Positions 1 through 9,053 of a stretch of 64,000 bases of DNA are shown in pieces. This stretch comes from CAYJXA01 sp964404595. GTDB taxonomy: Archaea > Nanobdellota > Nanobdellia > Woesearchaeales > GW2011-AR9. A program made the translations under genes and the position numbers. Location of the stretch: NCBI GenBank assembly GCA_964404595.1, contig CAYOKQ010000001.1, positions 1 to 64,000 of the forward strand. Reading direction: 5' to 3'. The notes beneath the pieces are model-generated. The model worked only from the letters and a program-made list of their open reading frames with translations. It ran no database searches and had not been told where the DNA came from. Numbering within the stretch: the stretch's first letter is position 1; every line of letters begins with the position of its first letter.

Positions 1-1649
1 AATAAATTCATGCCCTCTTGCATCCCAAAATGTCCTTTGAGCATACCCTGTCTCGCAGGCTCTCCGGTAAAGACAATCAGACGATCAGATACATAATCAA
101 TAAACATCAAATCGTGATCAACAACCAGGATTGTTACATCCCGCTCCTGTACCACATTTTTAATAATTTTTGAGACTAACAAGCGTTGTTCTACATCTAA
201 ATATGCTGAGGGCTCATCTAATAAAAATAATTGAGCCTCTTGAGACAAGCAATGAGCGATCGCCACCCGTTGCAATTCCCCGCCCGACAATTGGTTCAAT
301 TTTCTGGTGAGCAAGGTATCTAACCCTAACGATGCGATCAATTGATGATTATACTTTTGAACTGCCTCATGTAAAAATTCAGCAACTAAAGATTCCGATT
401 CCGTTTCTAAATATTGCGGCTTATAGGCAACTTTAACCTCGGTGGTGATCTCTCCGGCATCAGGCTTGATCAATCCGGCGAGCATTTTGATGAAAGAAGT
501 TTTTCCAATCCCATTTTCACCTAAAATGCCGACAATCTCATTTTTGTATAAAGTTCCTTGTTGGGTCTTTAATTCAAATTGCCCAAGTTGCTTGTGGACA
601 TTATTCCACATCACCAAAGGCCGAGGGATAGATTTCTTACTATCCTGCGACTTCTCAAACTTGATGGCATGATCCCGAAAACGAATATTTTCTTCTCGTA
701 AATAGCCTTCCAGAAAGGCATTAATACCTTCACGCGTTGATTTGATGCCAGAGACGATGCCATAAACACCTTCATGCCCGTACATGAGATTTAAAGATTC
801 AGTCATGTAATCGAGAATAATCAGGTCGTGTTCTATTGCCAAAATGGCAGTATTCTCCGAAGAAATGGTTTGAATGAAGTGCGAGACGTGTAGGCGCTGT
901 TTAATATCCAAGTATGAAGTCGGTTCGTCAAACAAATAAAGATTGGCTTTTTTCAAGGCTGCCGCGGCGATAGCCACGCGCTGCAATTCTCCGCCAGAGA
1001 TGGAAGAGATGTCTGTGTCGAGAAAATTGGCCAACTGTAATTTTTCGGCAACAGCAGGAAGATTTTGGTCCTGGTCAATTTTTTGTAAGAGCTCGCGCAC
1101 CTTTCCGTGGAATTGCTTGGGAATCAAATCGACTTGCTGGGGCTTATATGAAAAAGTAACCTCATTTTTATGTAACCGTTCAATGAACTTCTGCATTTCC
1201 GTGCCTTTGAAATACTGCAGCACTTCCTGGTATTCAACTTCTTTGTTCCATTTTCCAAGATTTGGTTTAACTTGGTTAGCCAGAATCTTGAAAGCAGTAG
1301 ATTTTCCGATGCCATTTTTTCCCAGCAGGCCGACAACTTTGCCAAATAAAGGGGTTGGCAGAGAGTATAATTCAAAACTATTTTCACCGTAGCGATGGAT
1401 GGGGGGCTTGGTTAATTTTTCCGGTAAATTAATGATGGTAATGGCACCAAAGGGACAGCGATTAACACAAATACCACACGAAACACAGAGCATTTCATCT
1501 ATACGTGCCTTTTTGCCAAAGTCCTCTCCTGGATATATACAGTCAGCTCCGCTGCGATTAACCGGACAGAGTTTTGCGCACAAATAGTTCCCACATTCCT
1601 GGGGGTGGCATTTTTCTCGGTCGATTACTGCGATACGTTTTCTTACCAT
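1..1649 (-). CDS. abce1: ABCE1/Rli1 ribosome-recycling ATPase (partial, runs off the left edge)
   Basis: This ATPase splits 70S ribosomes after termination together with aRF1/Pelota. The visible ~549 residues carry two N-terminal 4Fe-4S cluster motifs (C14, C19, C24, C28 followed by P; C55, C58, C61, C65). Two ABC domains follow, with Walker A motifs GLLGKNGIGKST and GILGENGIGKTS and signatures ISGGELQRVAIA and LSGGELQRVAIA. The family is usually ~590 residues, so about 40-50 C-terminal residues lie outside the window. The ATG at 1647-1649 overlaps the stop of the upstream endonuclease gene by 7 nt, suggesting translational coupling. Identification is from motifs read directly and is secure. 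Confidence 0.97.
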   Translation of the reverse strand, partial: MVRKRIAVIDREKCHPQECGNYLCAKLCPVNRSGADCIYPGEDFGKKARIDEMLCVSCGICVNRCPFGAITIINLPEKLTKPPIHRYGENSFELYSLPTPLFGKVVGLLGKNGIGKSTAFKILANQVKPNLGKWNKEVEYQEVLQYFKGTEMQKFIERLHKNEVTFSYKPQQVDLIPKQFHGKVRELLQKIDQDQNLPAVAEKLQLANFLDTDISSISGGELQRVAIAAAALKKANLYLFDEPTSYLDIKQRLHVSHFIQTISSENTAILAIEHDLIILDYMTESLNLMYGHEGVYGIVSGIKSTREGINAFLEGYLREENIRFRDHAIKFEKSQDSKKSIPRPLVMWNNVHKQLGQFELKTQQGTLYKNEIVGILGENGIGKTSFIKMLAGLIKPDAGEITTEVKVAYKPQYLETESESLVAEFLHEAVQKYNHQLIASLGLDTLLTRKLNQLSGGELQRVAIAHCLSQEAQLFLLDEPSAYLDVEQRLLVSKIIKNVVQERDVTILVVDHDLMFIDYVSDRLIVFTGEPARQGMLKGHFGMQEGMNL

Positions 1650-3031
1650 TTTAGCCACACATCATTCCATCTCATCGTAAGTTCATCTTCTTCCTCCTCA
1701 CGTATTGGTTCCCAAGAAAGCCCGTATATAAAAAGACTTTGCAAATACTCGTAAATTTCTTTGGATTTAAAATAATACATCCCATTGGCAGCTTGTTGGA
1801 GTTCATAACCAAAAAGTTCTTTAATAATATGTTGTACTTGTAAATAAGTTATTTCCTTTTTTCTTAGGGCTGTTGTATTAATTCTTATCCTATATCCGTT
1901 CCGATCTATTCTAAGAAGATCGTGAATTTGAAGAAGTCTGGGATCGACATTTGTGCTGTTCTTTATTTTAACCTCTTTGAAAGTGGCCCCAGTTTGGAGT
2001 GTAGATAGGTACTCTATTTGCTTACGTGGATGAGCAAATCCGACAACACTAAATTTCTTCATATCCGCTGAAATGACGGTGATGTTCCGCTCTGAGATAG
2101 CACTTTGGATCTGTTTTGATTTTAAATAAGCATAACATTGTTTTATTAAATTTTCATCTGAAGAACAAAAGCTCACTCCAAAGCCAGCGTAGCCATCGGT
2201 ATCAAAACATCCTCTCCAAAAATACATTTCTAAATCACTTTCTGAATATTGAAGTATTAAAGGAACCTGAAGAATTGTATTTTTCTTAGGACCAAATGGC
2301 AATCCAAAAAAGAAATTAAGAAAGCGGCAAAGCATTTTGTTATTAACGTGTAAATCATACTTATTTTCAATCAGTCTTATTCTGCTACTAACACCATACG
2401 ATTTAAGCAAATTGCCTAAATATTGGACAAACTCTCCAGAGAGTGCCAATCTTTTTTTATCAGAACTTCCATCCACCAAAGACCATCTTTTTTGAGACTT
2501 ATCAATATGCCCATCTCCAGTAGAACAGCCTATCAAATAAACCATTCTTCGATGAAGTAAGTCTTGCATGGTTTTTGGCGGATAAAATCGTGATTTGTTC
2601 AGAAAATCAGTGAAATATTCTGCATTTTCAATCCATTCCGCAAATTCTACTTTATTTTTACTTAGGATACGCACCACAAACAAAGGAAATATCCTTTTTT
2701 TGAACCATCGCAGAATAGCAGCGTTACAATTGCTTCTTCGCCGGATATATTTCTCAATGGTTATTTTGAGTGTCTTTTTATCCTTACTTCTTTCAGAAAT
2801 AATCTTGCTGATAGTAAAGGGCATTTTTACATAAACGGTTTTCTGCAGTGGCTGATTAATTTTTTCCAGTTTGAGAAAATCACTTCTTTTGACAAAGGCA
2901 GAAAAAAGATTCAGCACTTGCTTTTCTGGATTTAGGAATAGAAGATTGGTTTTTCCTTTTGTAATTAAGTCGTTAGCAGTCTCTTGTTCAAACAACCACG
3001 AATCATTTTGGTAATTTAACATTTTTATCAT
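1643..3031 (-). CDS. LAGLIDADG-family homing endonuclease, free-standing
   Basis: This 462-residue protein has two LAGLIDADG-type motifs: LIGCSTGDGHI (about residues 166-176) and FWRGCFDTDGY (about 271-281). Their spacing of ~100 residues is normal for a monomeric two-repeat enzyme. The acidic residue ending each motif (the first D of GDG, the first D of DTDG) would bind catalytic metal. The ~150 residues before the first motif and ~150 after the second are unassigned and are probably DNA-recognition or HTH regions. It is not inside an intein or intron: it is a separate gene whose stop overlaps the ABCE1 start by 7 nt. A nearby alternative start is at 3022. A domesticated regulator with this fold is also possible. 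Confidence 0.8.
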   Translation of the reverse strand: MIKMLNYQNDSWLFEQETANDLITKGKTNLLFLNPEKQVLNLFSAFVKRSDFLKLEKINQPLQKTVYVKMPFTISKIISERSKDKKTLKITIEKYIRRRSNCNAAILRWFKKRIFPLFVVRILSKNKVEFAEWIENAEYFTDFLNKSRFYPPKTMQDLLHRRMVYLIGCSTGDGHIDKSQKRWSLVDGSSDKKRLALSGEFVQYLGNLLKSYGVSSRIRLIENKYDLHVNNKMLCRFLNFFFGLPFGPKKNTILQVPLILQYSESDLEMYFWRGCFDTDGYAGFGVSFCSSDENLIKQCYAYLKSKQIQSAISERNITVISADMKKFSVVGFAHPRKQIEYLSTLQTGATFKEVKIKNSTNVDPRLLQIHDLLRIDRNGYRIRINTTALRKKEITYLQVQHIIKELFGYELQQAANGMYYFKSKEIYEYLQSLFIYGLSWEPIREEEEDELTMRWNDVWLKW

Positions 3032-3130
3032 GAACTCTGGCTCTGTAAAAATGGTGAATAAAAATGGTTTAGTTGGCGATAACGATCAAGAAAAAGGACA
3101 AAATATATAAATTTTTCCCCCTAACCAGTG

Positions 3131-3403
3131 CTACGGTTTAAATACATACTCAAACTCCTTCTCTTGCTTGTGAACATGGCCTTTCACTCTTTCCAAAATT
3201 ATTTCTATCTCTCTTCTTGCATACGGGCATCGCTTCTCAAATTCTTTCATCCCCACCAAAGTGATTTTGGAATGATGATATTGATGTAAATATTGTTCCA
3301 GCATAGAAAAATTTCCGATCGGTTTGCCCAGCGCTTTTCCTACCAAGTCTAAAAATTGCAGCGCAGTGGTGCAGCCAGTAATATCAATACGTAATTCACC
3401 CAT
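3131..3403 (-). CDS. small protein, possibly barstar-like
   Basis: This 90-residue protein starts with a short beta-like segment (LRIDITGC), then an amphipathic helix with LDLVGKALGKP, then a segment resembling the NLDAL region of barstar (NFSMLEQYL), and a later basic helix. The order of elements resembles the barnase inhibitor barstar, an RNase inhibitor fold. The similarity is weak and the assignment is tentative. It is followed on the same strand by the endonuclease/ABCE1 pair after a ~100-nt gap, so it is probably a separate transcript. No barnase-like partner is visible next to it. Confidence 0.4.
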   Translation of the reverse strand: MGELRIDITGCTTALQFLDLVGKALGKPIGNFSMLEQYLHQYHHSKITLVGMKEFEKRCPYARREIEIILERVKGHVHKQEKEFEYVFKP

Positions 3404-3477
3404 AATCTAGCCCTATCAGCCCTATTTTATATTCTTTGTCACAAATTTTATATATAAAGCACTTTCCCAAGGTTTTA

Positions 3478-3642
3478 ATGTCTAAATGCACCATCTGCGG
3501 GAATAAGCTCGTACCGCTATTCCTGGAAAAGATCAAAGGAACAATAGTTAGAAAAGCAGGATCAAGCAGGCAGTATCCGGTTTGTTTTGAATGCCAAAAA
3601 AAATTTACTACGAAACAAGAACTGTTGCAGCAAATAAAATAA
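3478..3642 (+). CDS. small two-CxxC zinc-ribbon protein
   Basis: This 54-residue protein begins MSKCTICGNKL and has a second CxxC in CFECQKKF, giving a four-cysteine zinc site. Between them is a basic stretch (KIKGTIVRKAG). Short zinc ribbons of this form are common in archaea and are thought to bind RNA or act in translation. The ATG at 3478 was preferred over one at 3436 because the zinc knuckle then starts at residue 4 as in relatives I recall. It ends 6 nt before the tRNA-Thr gene, so the two may share a transcript. Confidence 0.65.
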   Translation: MSKCTICGNKLVPLFLEKIKGTIVRKAGSSRQYPVCFECQKKFTTKQELLQQIK

Positions 3643-3648
3643 ATATGT

Positions 3649-3735
3649 GCCCCTGTAGCTCAGCGGTAGAGCGTTCGCCTCGTACCCTTAGGCATGAAAG
3701 CGAAAGGTTCGCGAGTTCAAATCTCGCCAGGGGCT
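3649..3735 (+). tRNA. tRNA-Thr (CGT) with a 14-nt intron
   Basis: The acceptor strands GCCCCTG (3649-3655) and CAGGGGC (3728-3734) pair perfectly. The D stem is GCTC/GAGC. The T arm is GCGAG-TTCAAAT-CTCGC. The anticodon stem is TTCGC/GCGAA with anticodon CGT at 3681-3683. The interval inside this stem is 21 nt rather than 7, so about 14 nt (3685-3698) is taken as an intron after position 37, the canonical archaeal site. G1-C72, C2-G71 and U73 agree with known archaeal threonine identity elements. No CCA is encoded. The bulge-helix-bulge is not obvious, so the exact intron ends are inferred. Confidence 0.8.
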
Positions 3736-3783
3736 TTGACAAATTAAGCAAGCGGCGAAAGACCATCACCTCTGTCTGCATAC

Positions 3784-3816
3784 TTACTACGCTTTTTTGT
3801 AATTATTTAGTAGTAA
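3784..3816 (+). promoter_or_regulatory. 7-bp inverted repeat TTACTAC...GTAGTAA before the kinase-like gene
   Basis: TTACTAC (3784-3790) and GTAGTAA (3810-3816) form a perfect inverted repeat just upstream of a TATA-like TTTTTATATA (about 3819-3828) and the ATG at 3851. The half-site resembles the TAGTAA half-sites in front of the ribbon-helix-helix gene at 53743. In an A/T-rich intergenic stretch this could be chance. Confidence 0.3.
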
Positions 3817-3850
3817 TCTTTTTATATACCAGCTACTTTTTGATAAAACT

Positions 3851-5407
3851 ATGAGCAATAAACTAATAATGTCATGGGGGGAAGAACAGGCACCTAGATA
3901 TTTAATTAACTTGGATGGTGTTAAAATAAATTTTTGCCCTGCCTCCACACGCCTTTTAGATACCGAAGCTGACTATTTGGATTTTTTAATCCAGCAAGAA
4001 AGAGCTAGTTTGAAACATCGCAAGAGTTGGGGCCGTGACAATGCAGGTGGCCGCTCTTTACTTGAACGCTTAGTGTTTGTCCACATGGTAAGAACGCAAC
4101 CAGAATATGACGGCGGCGCCATTCTGCCGTGGCCAGAAAATGATACACGCTACTACTTCGAATTGCGTCGACTCGGATCATCACAATACCAGCATGGCTA
4201 TGAAGAAGAACTACAATATAAACGGTCAGTTTGGAATGGACAATGGTATTTAGAAGGAACACATAATTCTGTCATAAATGATTTGGCTTATTTAATCAAC
4301 AGAGGGATATTTTCACATACAGAAAATGACGGCATTGCTACTATAAAAATCGGCGCCGTACCAGAGTCATTTTTTACTTTTAAATTGCGACCCAATCTTC
4401 GTTATGTTTTCCAAGACAAAGCCCACTATCTAGAACATCTAGTACATTTGTATGCGGAATTTATTCGTAATGACGGCCTTGATGTGAAAAGAGTAAATGA
4501 AGTACAATTATGCCCAGATGCAAGTGAGTCCTTGGAACAGGCGCTTATTGCGGCAGGAATACCTGAAGAAGCTATAGAAAGTAACAAAGAACTTTGGGAA
4601 TTCATAAATAGTATAGATAAAGATCAAGTAGTAAGTGCCAATTTAAATTTTCAAGTGGTTGACAAAAAAAAAGAAAGATGGAGGCTGAAAATTACTACAA
4701 ACAGAGAAAAAGCTAGAATAGAAGCTGCAGCAAATTATTACCTGGGTAATCATCTAGATATCATAGTGCCCGGCAAATTCCCTGAGCCGCTGCAGGCTGG
4801 CCAATTTTATATCACCATGCAAAAGGATGTTTCATCATATATTCACGGCCGTCGCTCTTTAAATTATTGGATAAAAGCCTTGGCTATGTTTCATCGCGAT
4901 GCTCGAGCTATTTTAAATGCAAATAGTGTGGCAATACCCAATACACCACATCTAAGCCTCGCAAAACTTCAATCTCAATATGCAGCAAGCAGGGCTCTGG
5001 AATTAAAATTTGACAAAAGCCTAATTGAAGATAGCATCTCTTACTTAAGTAGTCGATGCCATCAAGCGGTAATTCATGGTGATATTAAATCTGACAATAT
5101 ACCCGGCCCTTATTTATTTGATTTAGAAGGAGTAACCAAAGGAGATGTAGCAATAGATCTGGCTGCTCTATTAATGATGTATGGGATTGAACGCAGGCAG
5201 CTTCCTACTTATGTTGAGCAATATCTACGCGCAGCGAGTAAAGAACCTACAAATAAGGCTATCAAAGACCTGAGCCAAGGAATAAAAATGGCGGCCCCCT
5301 ATGTTGCCTATCGTGAAATAATAGGGTCCTCTTTAAGAAAAAGAACTACTTCTACTCGTAAAAACAATCATAAACTTATGAAAGGAATGCAACAGTTATG
5401 TGCATAG
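3851..5407 (+). CDS. APH/choline-kinase-fold phosphotransferase-like protein
   Basis: This 518-residue protein ends in a kinase-like lobe. HGDIKSDN (about 409-416) is the catalytic loop and DLEG (about 424-427) stands where the metal-binding DFD/DFE motif lies in aminoglycoside and choline kinases. It is followed by GDVAIDLAALL, typical of the APH fold. The first ~300 residues are not recognised and contain acidic and aromatic-rich segments. A substrate cannot be named; phosphorylation of a small alcohol or a protein is possible. The gene converges on the AbrB-PhoU gene and their ends overlap by 12 nt. A TATA-like element lies ~25-30 nt before the start. Confidence 0.6.
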   Translation: MSNKLIMSWGEEQAPRYLINLDGVKINFCPASTRLLDTEADYLDFLIQQERASLKHRKSWGRDNAGGRSLLERLVFVHMVRTQPEYDGGAILPWPENDTRYYFELRRLGSSQYQHGYEEELQYKRSVWNGQWYLEGTHNSVINDLAYLINRGIFSHTENDGIATIKIGAVPESFFTFKLRPNLRYVFQDKAHYLEHLVHLYAEFIRNDGLDVKRVNEVQLCPDASESLEQALIAAGIPEEAIESNKELWEFINSIDKDQVVSANLNFQVVDKKKERWRLKITTNREKARIEAAANYYLGNHLDIIVPGKFPEPLQAGQFYITMQKDVSSYIHGRRSLNYWIKALAMFHRDARAILNANSVAIPNTPHLSLAKLQSQYAASRALELKFDKSLIEDSISYLSSRCHQAVIHGDIKSDNIPGPYLFDLEGVTKGDVAIDLAALLMMYGIERRQLPTYVEQYLRAASKEPTNKAIKDLSQGIKMAAPYVAYREIIGSSLRKRTTSTRKNNHKLMKGMQQLCA

Positions 5408-6256
5408 GCTTACGATTCTAGAAGCAACATGCAGATATTTTTTCATTAAATAATATTGTTGTGAAAAAGCTGAATGCTGGATTGATCGTTTAGTCTCGCC
5501 ATTTTGTTTCTCCCATAATGAATCTGCCTCAGCAGCATTTTTTTTAAGATAAACTTCATAGAGTTCTTTAAAGCGCCGAGCTAGCTCTTGAACTTCTTTT
5601 TTATTGTGAATTTTCTTTGCAGCAATTAATTCTGCCATTTCGTAGACAACGGCGGCAATTTTCTCTAACTGTGTTACTAAGTCATAATAATCATAGGACT
5701 TATCCTCGCCATAATGGCATTGATGAATGGTCCGCAAACAATGATCACGGAGCCTGCGGATGTTCACATAAACTAAAGTGTGTGCACTTTCTAAATCAAT
5801 GTTTGGCCATTGCTCATCTACAGAAGAAGTTAACACATTAATATTTTGAAAAATTTTTACTATTAGGTGTTCTACTTCATCTTTATTGGCTTGAATAAAA
5901 GATTTTAAAACCACGGTATTTTTATTGTGAGTTACCACTTCCAGACCAGTGAAAGAGTTGGTCATTTCATTCAGCTCTTGAATTTTGGGCAGAACTTTAC
6001 AATGCAATCTTATTTCATCATATCCTGCTTTGTATGCAGAAGCGACTACACTGCGCAATAAGGAGCGAGAACCGCTTTCTATGAGGATTTCCTTCATTTT
6101 TATATGATTGGCACCTTGGGCAGAGAGTAATAAATCGTTATTCAAAGAAGTAATTTCTACTTCATCGCCAGCTTTAAGTCCGCGCTGGTCAAGCCACTTT
6201 TTTGGTACATAAATGGTAAGTCCAGCGCCGCCTTGTTTTATGAGAGTACGTTTCAT
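5396..6256 (-). CDS. AbrB-PhoU fusion regulator
   Basis: Residues 1-45 form a SpoVT/AbrB-like swapped-hairpin DNA-binding domain (MKRTLIKQGGAGLTIYVPKKWLDQRGLKAGDEVEI is the visible pattern, given here as two parts: MKRTLIKQGGAGLTIYVPKK and WLDQRGLKAGDEVEI). The rest is mostly helical and resembles PhoU, with acidic patches that could bind metal. In archaea this architecture is usually called a phosphate uptake regulator. No Pst transporter or PhoR is nearby, so its regulon is unknown. It converges with the kinase-like gene, and its start faces the paralog cluster at 6362 across ~100 nt that holds the promoters of both. Confidence 0.75.
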   Translation of the reverse strand: MKRTLIKQGGAGLTIYVPKKWLDQRGLKAGDEVEITSLNNDLLLSAQGANHIKMKEILIESGSRSLLRSVVASAYKAGYDEIRLHCKVLPKIQELNEMTNSFTGLEVVTHNKNTVVLKSFIQANKDEVEHLIVKIFQNINVLTSSVDEQWPNIDLESAHTLVYVNIRRLRDHCLRTIHQCHYGEDKSYDYYDLVTQLEKIAAVVYEMAELIAAKKIHNKKEVQELARRFKELYEVYLKKNAAEADSLWEKQNGETKRSIQHSAFSQQYYLMKKYLHVASRIVSLCT

Positions 6257-6361
6257 ACTAATCTAAAAAACCTCTTTCTTTATAAAGATATGTTTAATAT
6301 CTTTAATATCAAATAGATATAAATTGTAGTTCTTTATTACTTGAGGATAGCAAATAGAATT

Positions 6362-7297
6362 ATGACCAAAACAACCCTCGAAAGGATATTGGGAGAATTA
6401 GTAGGCTTGAATATAGAAGTGTCCACAGAGAAACAACTGCAACAGCTAATAGCCGACCTGCCGCCCCTCATTTACACAGATTCCCAAAGAATTCTGCAAC
6501 AGCTTGCTGCTAATAATGTGCCTGATCGCTTCTGGGTCATGTATGATTATATGTTAGCTAATTGCTATAAAGACTGGAAGTTAGATGATCTGCATCTGCA
6601 GCACTACAACATGTGTGATTTTGCAAAGGATCACCCTCAATTATTAAAACACTTTGATAGGCAATTTGAAAGCAGAATAAGAGCATTAAGAACTCTTAAA
6701 GAATTTTCCTTACAAGATCGCCGCAATCTCTTATCATCACAAAAAAGAAGAGTACTTTATGCGTTGCTGGCAATGGACTTAAAGCTAGATGATTGGTTAA
6801 CGCAAGCTCATTGCTACACGCAGGCAGCACTACAAGAAGCTCCCTGGTCAACCTATGAAAAACAACAAACTGCCGAGCGCCATCTTTTGAATCCTGCTCA
6901 TAAAGATAAGATATTACAAGCACTGTTTGCCCATACTCCTACACGAAGTTCCATATTACAGGAACATAGCAGCCGTCGAGCTCATATTGGCATAGCCATA
7001 TACGAGCGAAAATACTCCCAAATTTCTGAATCGTTAACTCGCCAATTGGTAACAACTGCCAGCGTACTTGGTCACGTGAGTACGTCAGGTATGATAAACT
7101 TTTGCCAATACGAGAATATTAAACGATTGCTGCAAGCACCGAAGGTCGTTAGACAGCATTTGCCGGCGGCGCTACAAGTTGCTTGTGCTATTGCAACTTA
7201 TCAAGACAATGATATGGTTAGAGAAATCCAAGGACATGAAGCAGTGAATTTCTTGCGGGAATATGGAGAAAATGAAGTTAATTGGAGAAATGATTAA
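6362..7297 (+). CDS. orphan protein, tandem paralog 1 of 3
   Basis: This 311-residue soluble, probably helical protein has no domain I recognise. It shares several islands with the next gene: VPD..MVMYDYM-like (VPDRFWVMYDYM here, VPDPLMVEYDYF there), a PW...EK segment, and LVTTASVLGHVSTSGMINFC (LTTAVALAHINTNANIQYC there). The order and spacing are conserved, so the two are true paralogs. The ATG at 6362 was chosen over a TTG at 6341. The three genes are separated by only 2-3 nt and form an operon. Function is unknown. Confidence 0.6.
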   Translation: MTKTTLERILGELVGLNIEVSTEKQLQQLIADLPPLIYTDSQRILQQLAANNVPDRFWVMYDYMLANCYKDWKLDDLHLQHYNMCDFAKDHPQLLKHFDRQFESRIRALRTLKEFSLQDRRNLLSSQKRRVLYALLAMDLKLDDWLTQAHCYTQAALQEAPWSTYEKQQTAERHLLNPAHKDKILQALFAHTPTRSSILQEHSSRRAHIGIAIYERKYSQISESLTRQLVTTASVLGHVSTSGMINFCQYENIKRLLQAPKVVRQHLPAALQVACAIATYQDNDMVREIQGHEAVNFLREYGENEVNWRND

Positions 7298-7299
7298 AA

Positions 7300-8295
7300 A
7301 TGGATTCAACTGAAGAAATAATCAAGTTGCAAGCAAAAATTAGAGACTCGTGCGAATCATTAATCAAGAGGATGCCTGACTATGTTCAGTTAGAGAAAAA
7401 CCGAATTCATGAGTTATTGCGCGAGCGCAGTGTACCAGATCCACTGATGGTAGAATACGATTATTTTTCTGCCGTAACAAACACGGCTACTCGCAAAGAA
7501 GCAGCCTACAACACTCAACATTTTTATCAGGATTACAGTTCATATTTTTATTCTGGATTTGGAGAATCTGTGATATTATGGGTGCATGCACTACGTATTA
7601 TGATGGATGCCAGAACAGACGAATTGTCTCAAATAGGCGAAGATAGGGCATGCGGGCCTGATCCACTAGGACGGATTTTACCGCAACACGAAGTTGACTG
7701 GAGCGTGGATGCAATCATACGATCTTATACTATCCCCAATCTACAAGAAGCACATAAAGAAAATAGAGATCTTCTTGCAGCCAACCCTTGGACAGACCAA
7801 GAAAAAGTAGAAGTTGGCAAACGTTTTAGAATACCAGAACTTTATCTTCCTACAGTATTAGGTCCCGTTTGTTCCTGGACTAAGAGTCGCGTTGAGCTCT
7901 TAACAAGACGAGCAACCAACTTAGTGCAAATAGCTGCTATGGGATACGAGCACCAATCATCTCTACCCCTGCCCTTTCAGGAAAACGTCCTAACCACTGC
8001 TGTAGCCCTGGCACATATAAATACTAACGCCAATATACAATATTGTGTAGGCCTAGCTGATACTTTGAAACAATTCGAACAGCTGCAAGTGCAACAGCAT
8101 ATTCCTTTGGCGCTGGAAGCTACAACGGTGATAGCATGTAGATCTTCCAAAAATGGCCAGTACTATGCAGCGCAAGGTGACACAGCACTGGCTTTTTGGT
8201 TAGATAGTCCAAAAGTTTTAGCAGAACTTCCCACAGGTGATCGCACACAATACTTACAAAACCACATGCAAAAAGTTCTACAACCGCTGCCGTAA
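7300..8295 (+). CDS. orphan protein, tandem paralog 2 of 3
   Basis: This 331-residue protein is a paralog of the preceding gene. The shared islands are VPDPLMVEYDYF (about 45-56), NPWTDQEK (about 164-171), and LTTAVALAHINTNANIQYC (about 231-249) followed by a helix ending in IPLALEATTVIAC. No signal peptide, membrane segment or catalytic motif is seen. It begins 2 nt after the stop of the first paralog, which implies coupled translation. It could be a lineage-specific expanded family of unknown role. Confidence 0.6.
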   Translation: MDSTEEIIKLQAKIRDSCESLIKRMPDYVQLEKNRIHELLRERSVPDPLMVEYDYFSAVTNTATRKEAAYNTQHFYQDYSSYFYSGFGESVILWVHALRIMMDARTDELSQIGEDRACGPDPLGRILPQHEVDWSVDAIIRSYTIPNLQEAHKENRDLLAANPWTDQEKVEVGKRFRIPELYLPTVLGPVCSWTKSRVELLTRRATNLVQIAAMGYEHQSSLPLPFQENVLTTAVALAHINTNANIQYCVGLADTLKQFEQLQVQQHIPLALEATTVIACRSSKNGQYYAAQGDTALAFWLDSPKVLAELPTGDRTQYLQNHMQKVLQPLP

Positions 8296-8298
8296 AAT

Positions 8299-9030
8299 AT
8301 GACTCCAGAAACCATTGAAGATGTAAATAATCTAGTGCAAGAATTTTATAACCAGGTTTCAACATTAGAATTGCAATTAATTACCAAAGCTCAAGGTGTA
8401 CCTTTACCACCAGCAATGCTAACGATTGAGTATCTACTTACTCGCGACCTGCGTTGTAAAATGAATCACCCCGATTTTAAGCAATATTGTCATACTAAGC
8501 CGGATCGGGGAGAACCAGACATTGATCAAATGTTTGCGCAATTATCTTTACAAGCTGCGCCTTTATTATTTTCGCAAAAGGTTGAAAAGATTGATATGGA
8601 TATCATTTGCGATAATTATCTTGCTATATCAGAAGCTGCTGATTCGGTAGAACGACGCTGGCATCAGAGTAAAGAGTCAATAAACGAGGGCTTTGTAGCT
8701 GCAGTTGCCCAGAGTGTGGGTGTACAAAGCGTACTAAATTTTGGCACGGACAGATTTAGATCTGGAATATACGCTACTGTTTTTTATCGAAAGAAAAACG
8801 GTTGCCAAGATTTTCGGATATTAAGACCCCTGCGTTCTGAATGGTTAAGACCCCGGTGGACCAGGAAGTGCAGGGATATAGTCCAAAGAAATTTCAATAT
8901 GGATGAAGCTGAAAGAATTGTCTCCCATGATCTAATTTACGCAAGAACGCTCCCACTAGGCAGACTGTATACCACTCATTTGTCAATGGTGTGTAATATG
9001 TTAGAAAAAGTGGAACACAATAATTTATAA
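8299..9030 (+). CDS. orphan protein, likely divergent paralog 3 of 3
   Basis: This 243-residue protein carries GVPLPPAMLTIEYL near residue 33, matching the VPD...M..YDY island of the two upstream genes. The C-terminal half is not clearly shared and contains an Arg/Trp-rich segment (RSEWLRPRWTRK). It starts 3 nt after the previous stop. Relationship to the other two is likely but weaker. Function is unknown. Confidence 0.55.
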   Translation: MTPETIEDVNNLVQEFYNQVSTLELQLITKAQGVPLPPAMLTIEYLLTRDLRCKMNHPDFKQYCHTKPDRGEPDIDQMFAQLSLQAAPLLFSQKVEKIDMDIICDNYLAISEAADSVERRWHQSKESINEGFVAAVAQSVGVQSVLNFGTDRFRSGIYATVFYRKKNGCQDFRILRPLRSEWLRPRWTRKCRDIVQRNFNMDEAERIVSHDLIYARTLPLGRLYTTHLSMVCNMLEKVEHNNL

Positions 9031-9053
9031 ATCCACTCTCTTTTTATACCCCC

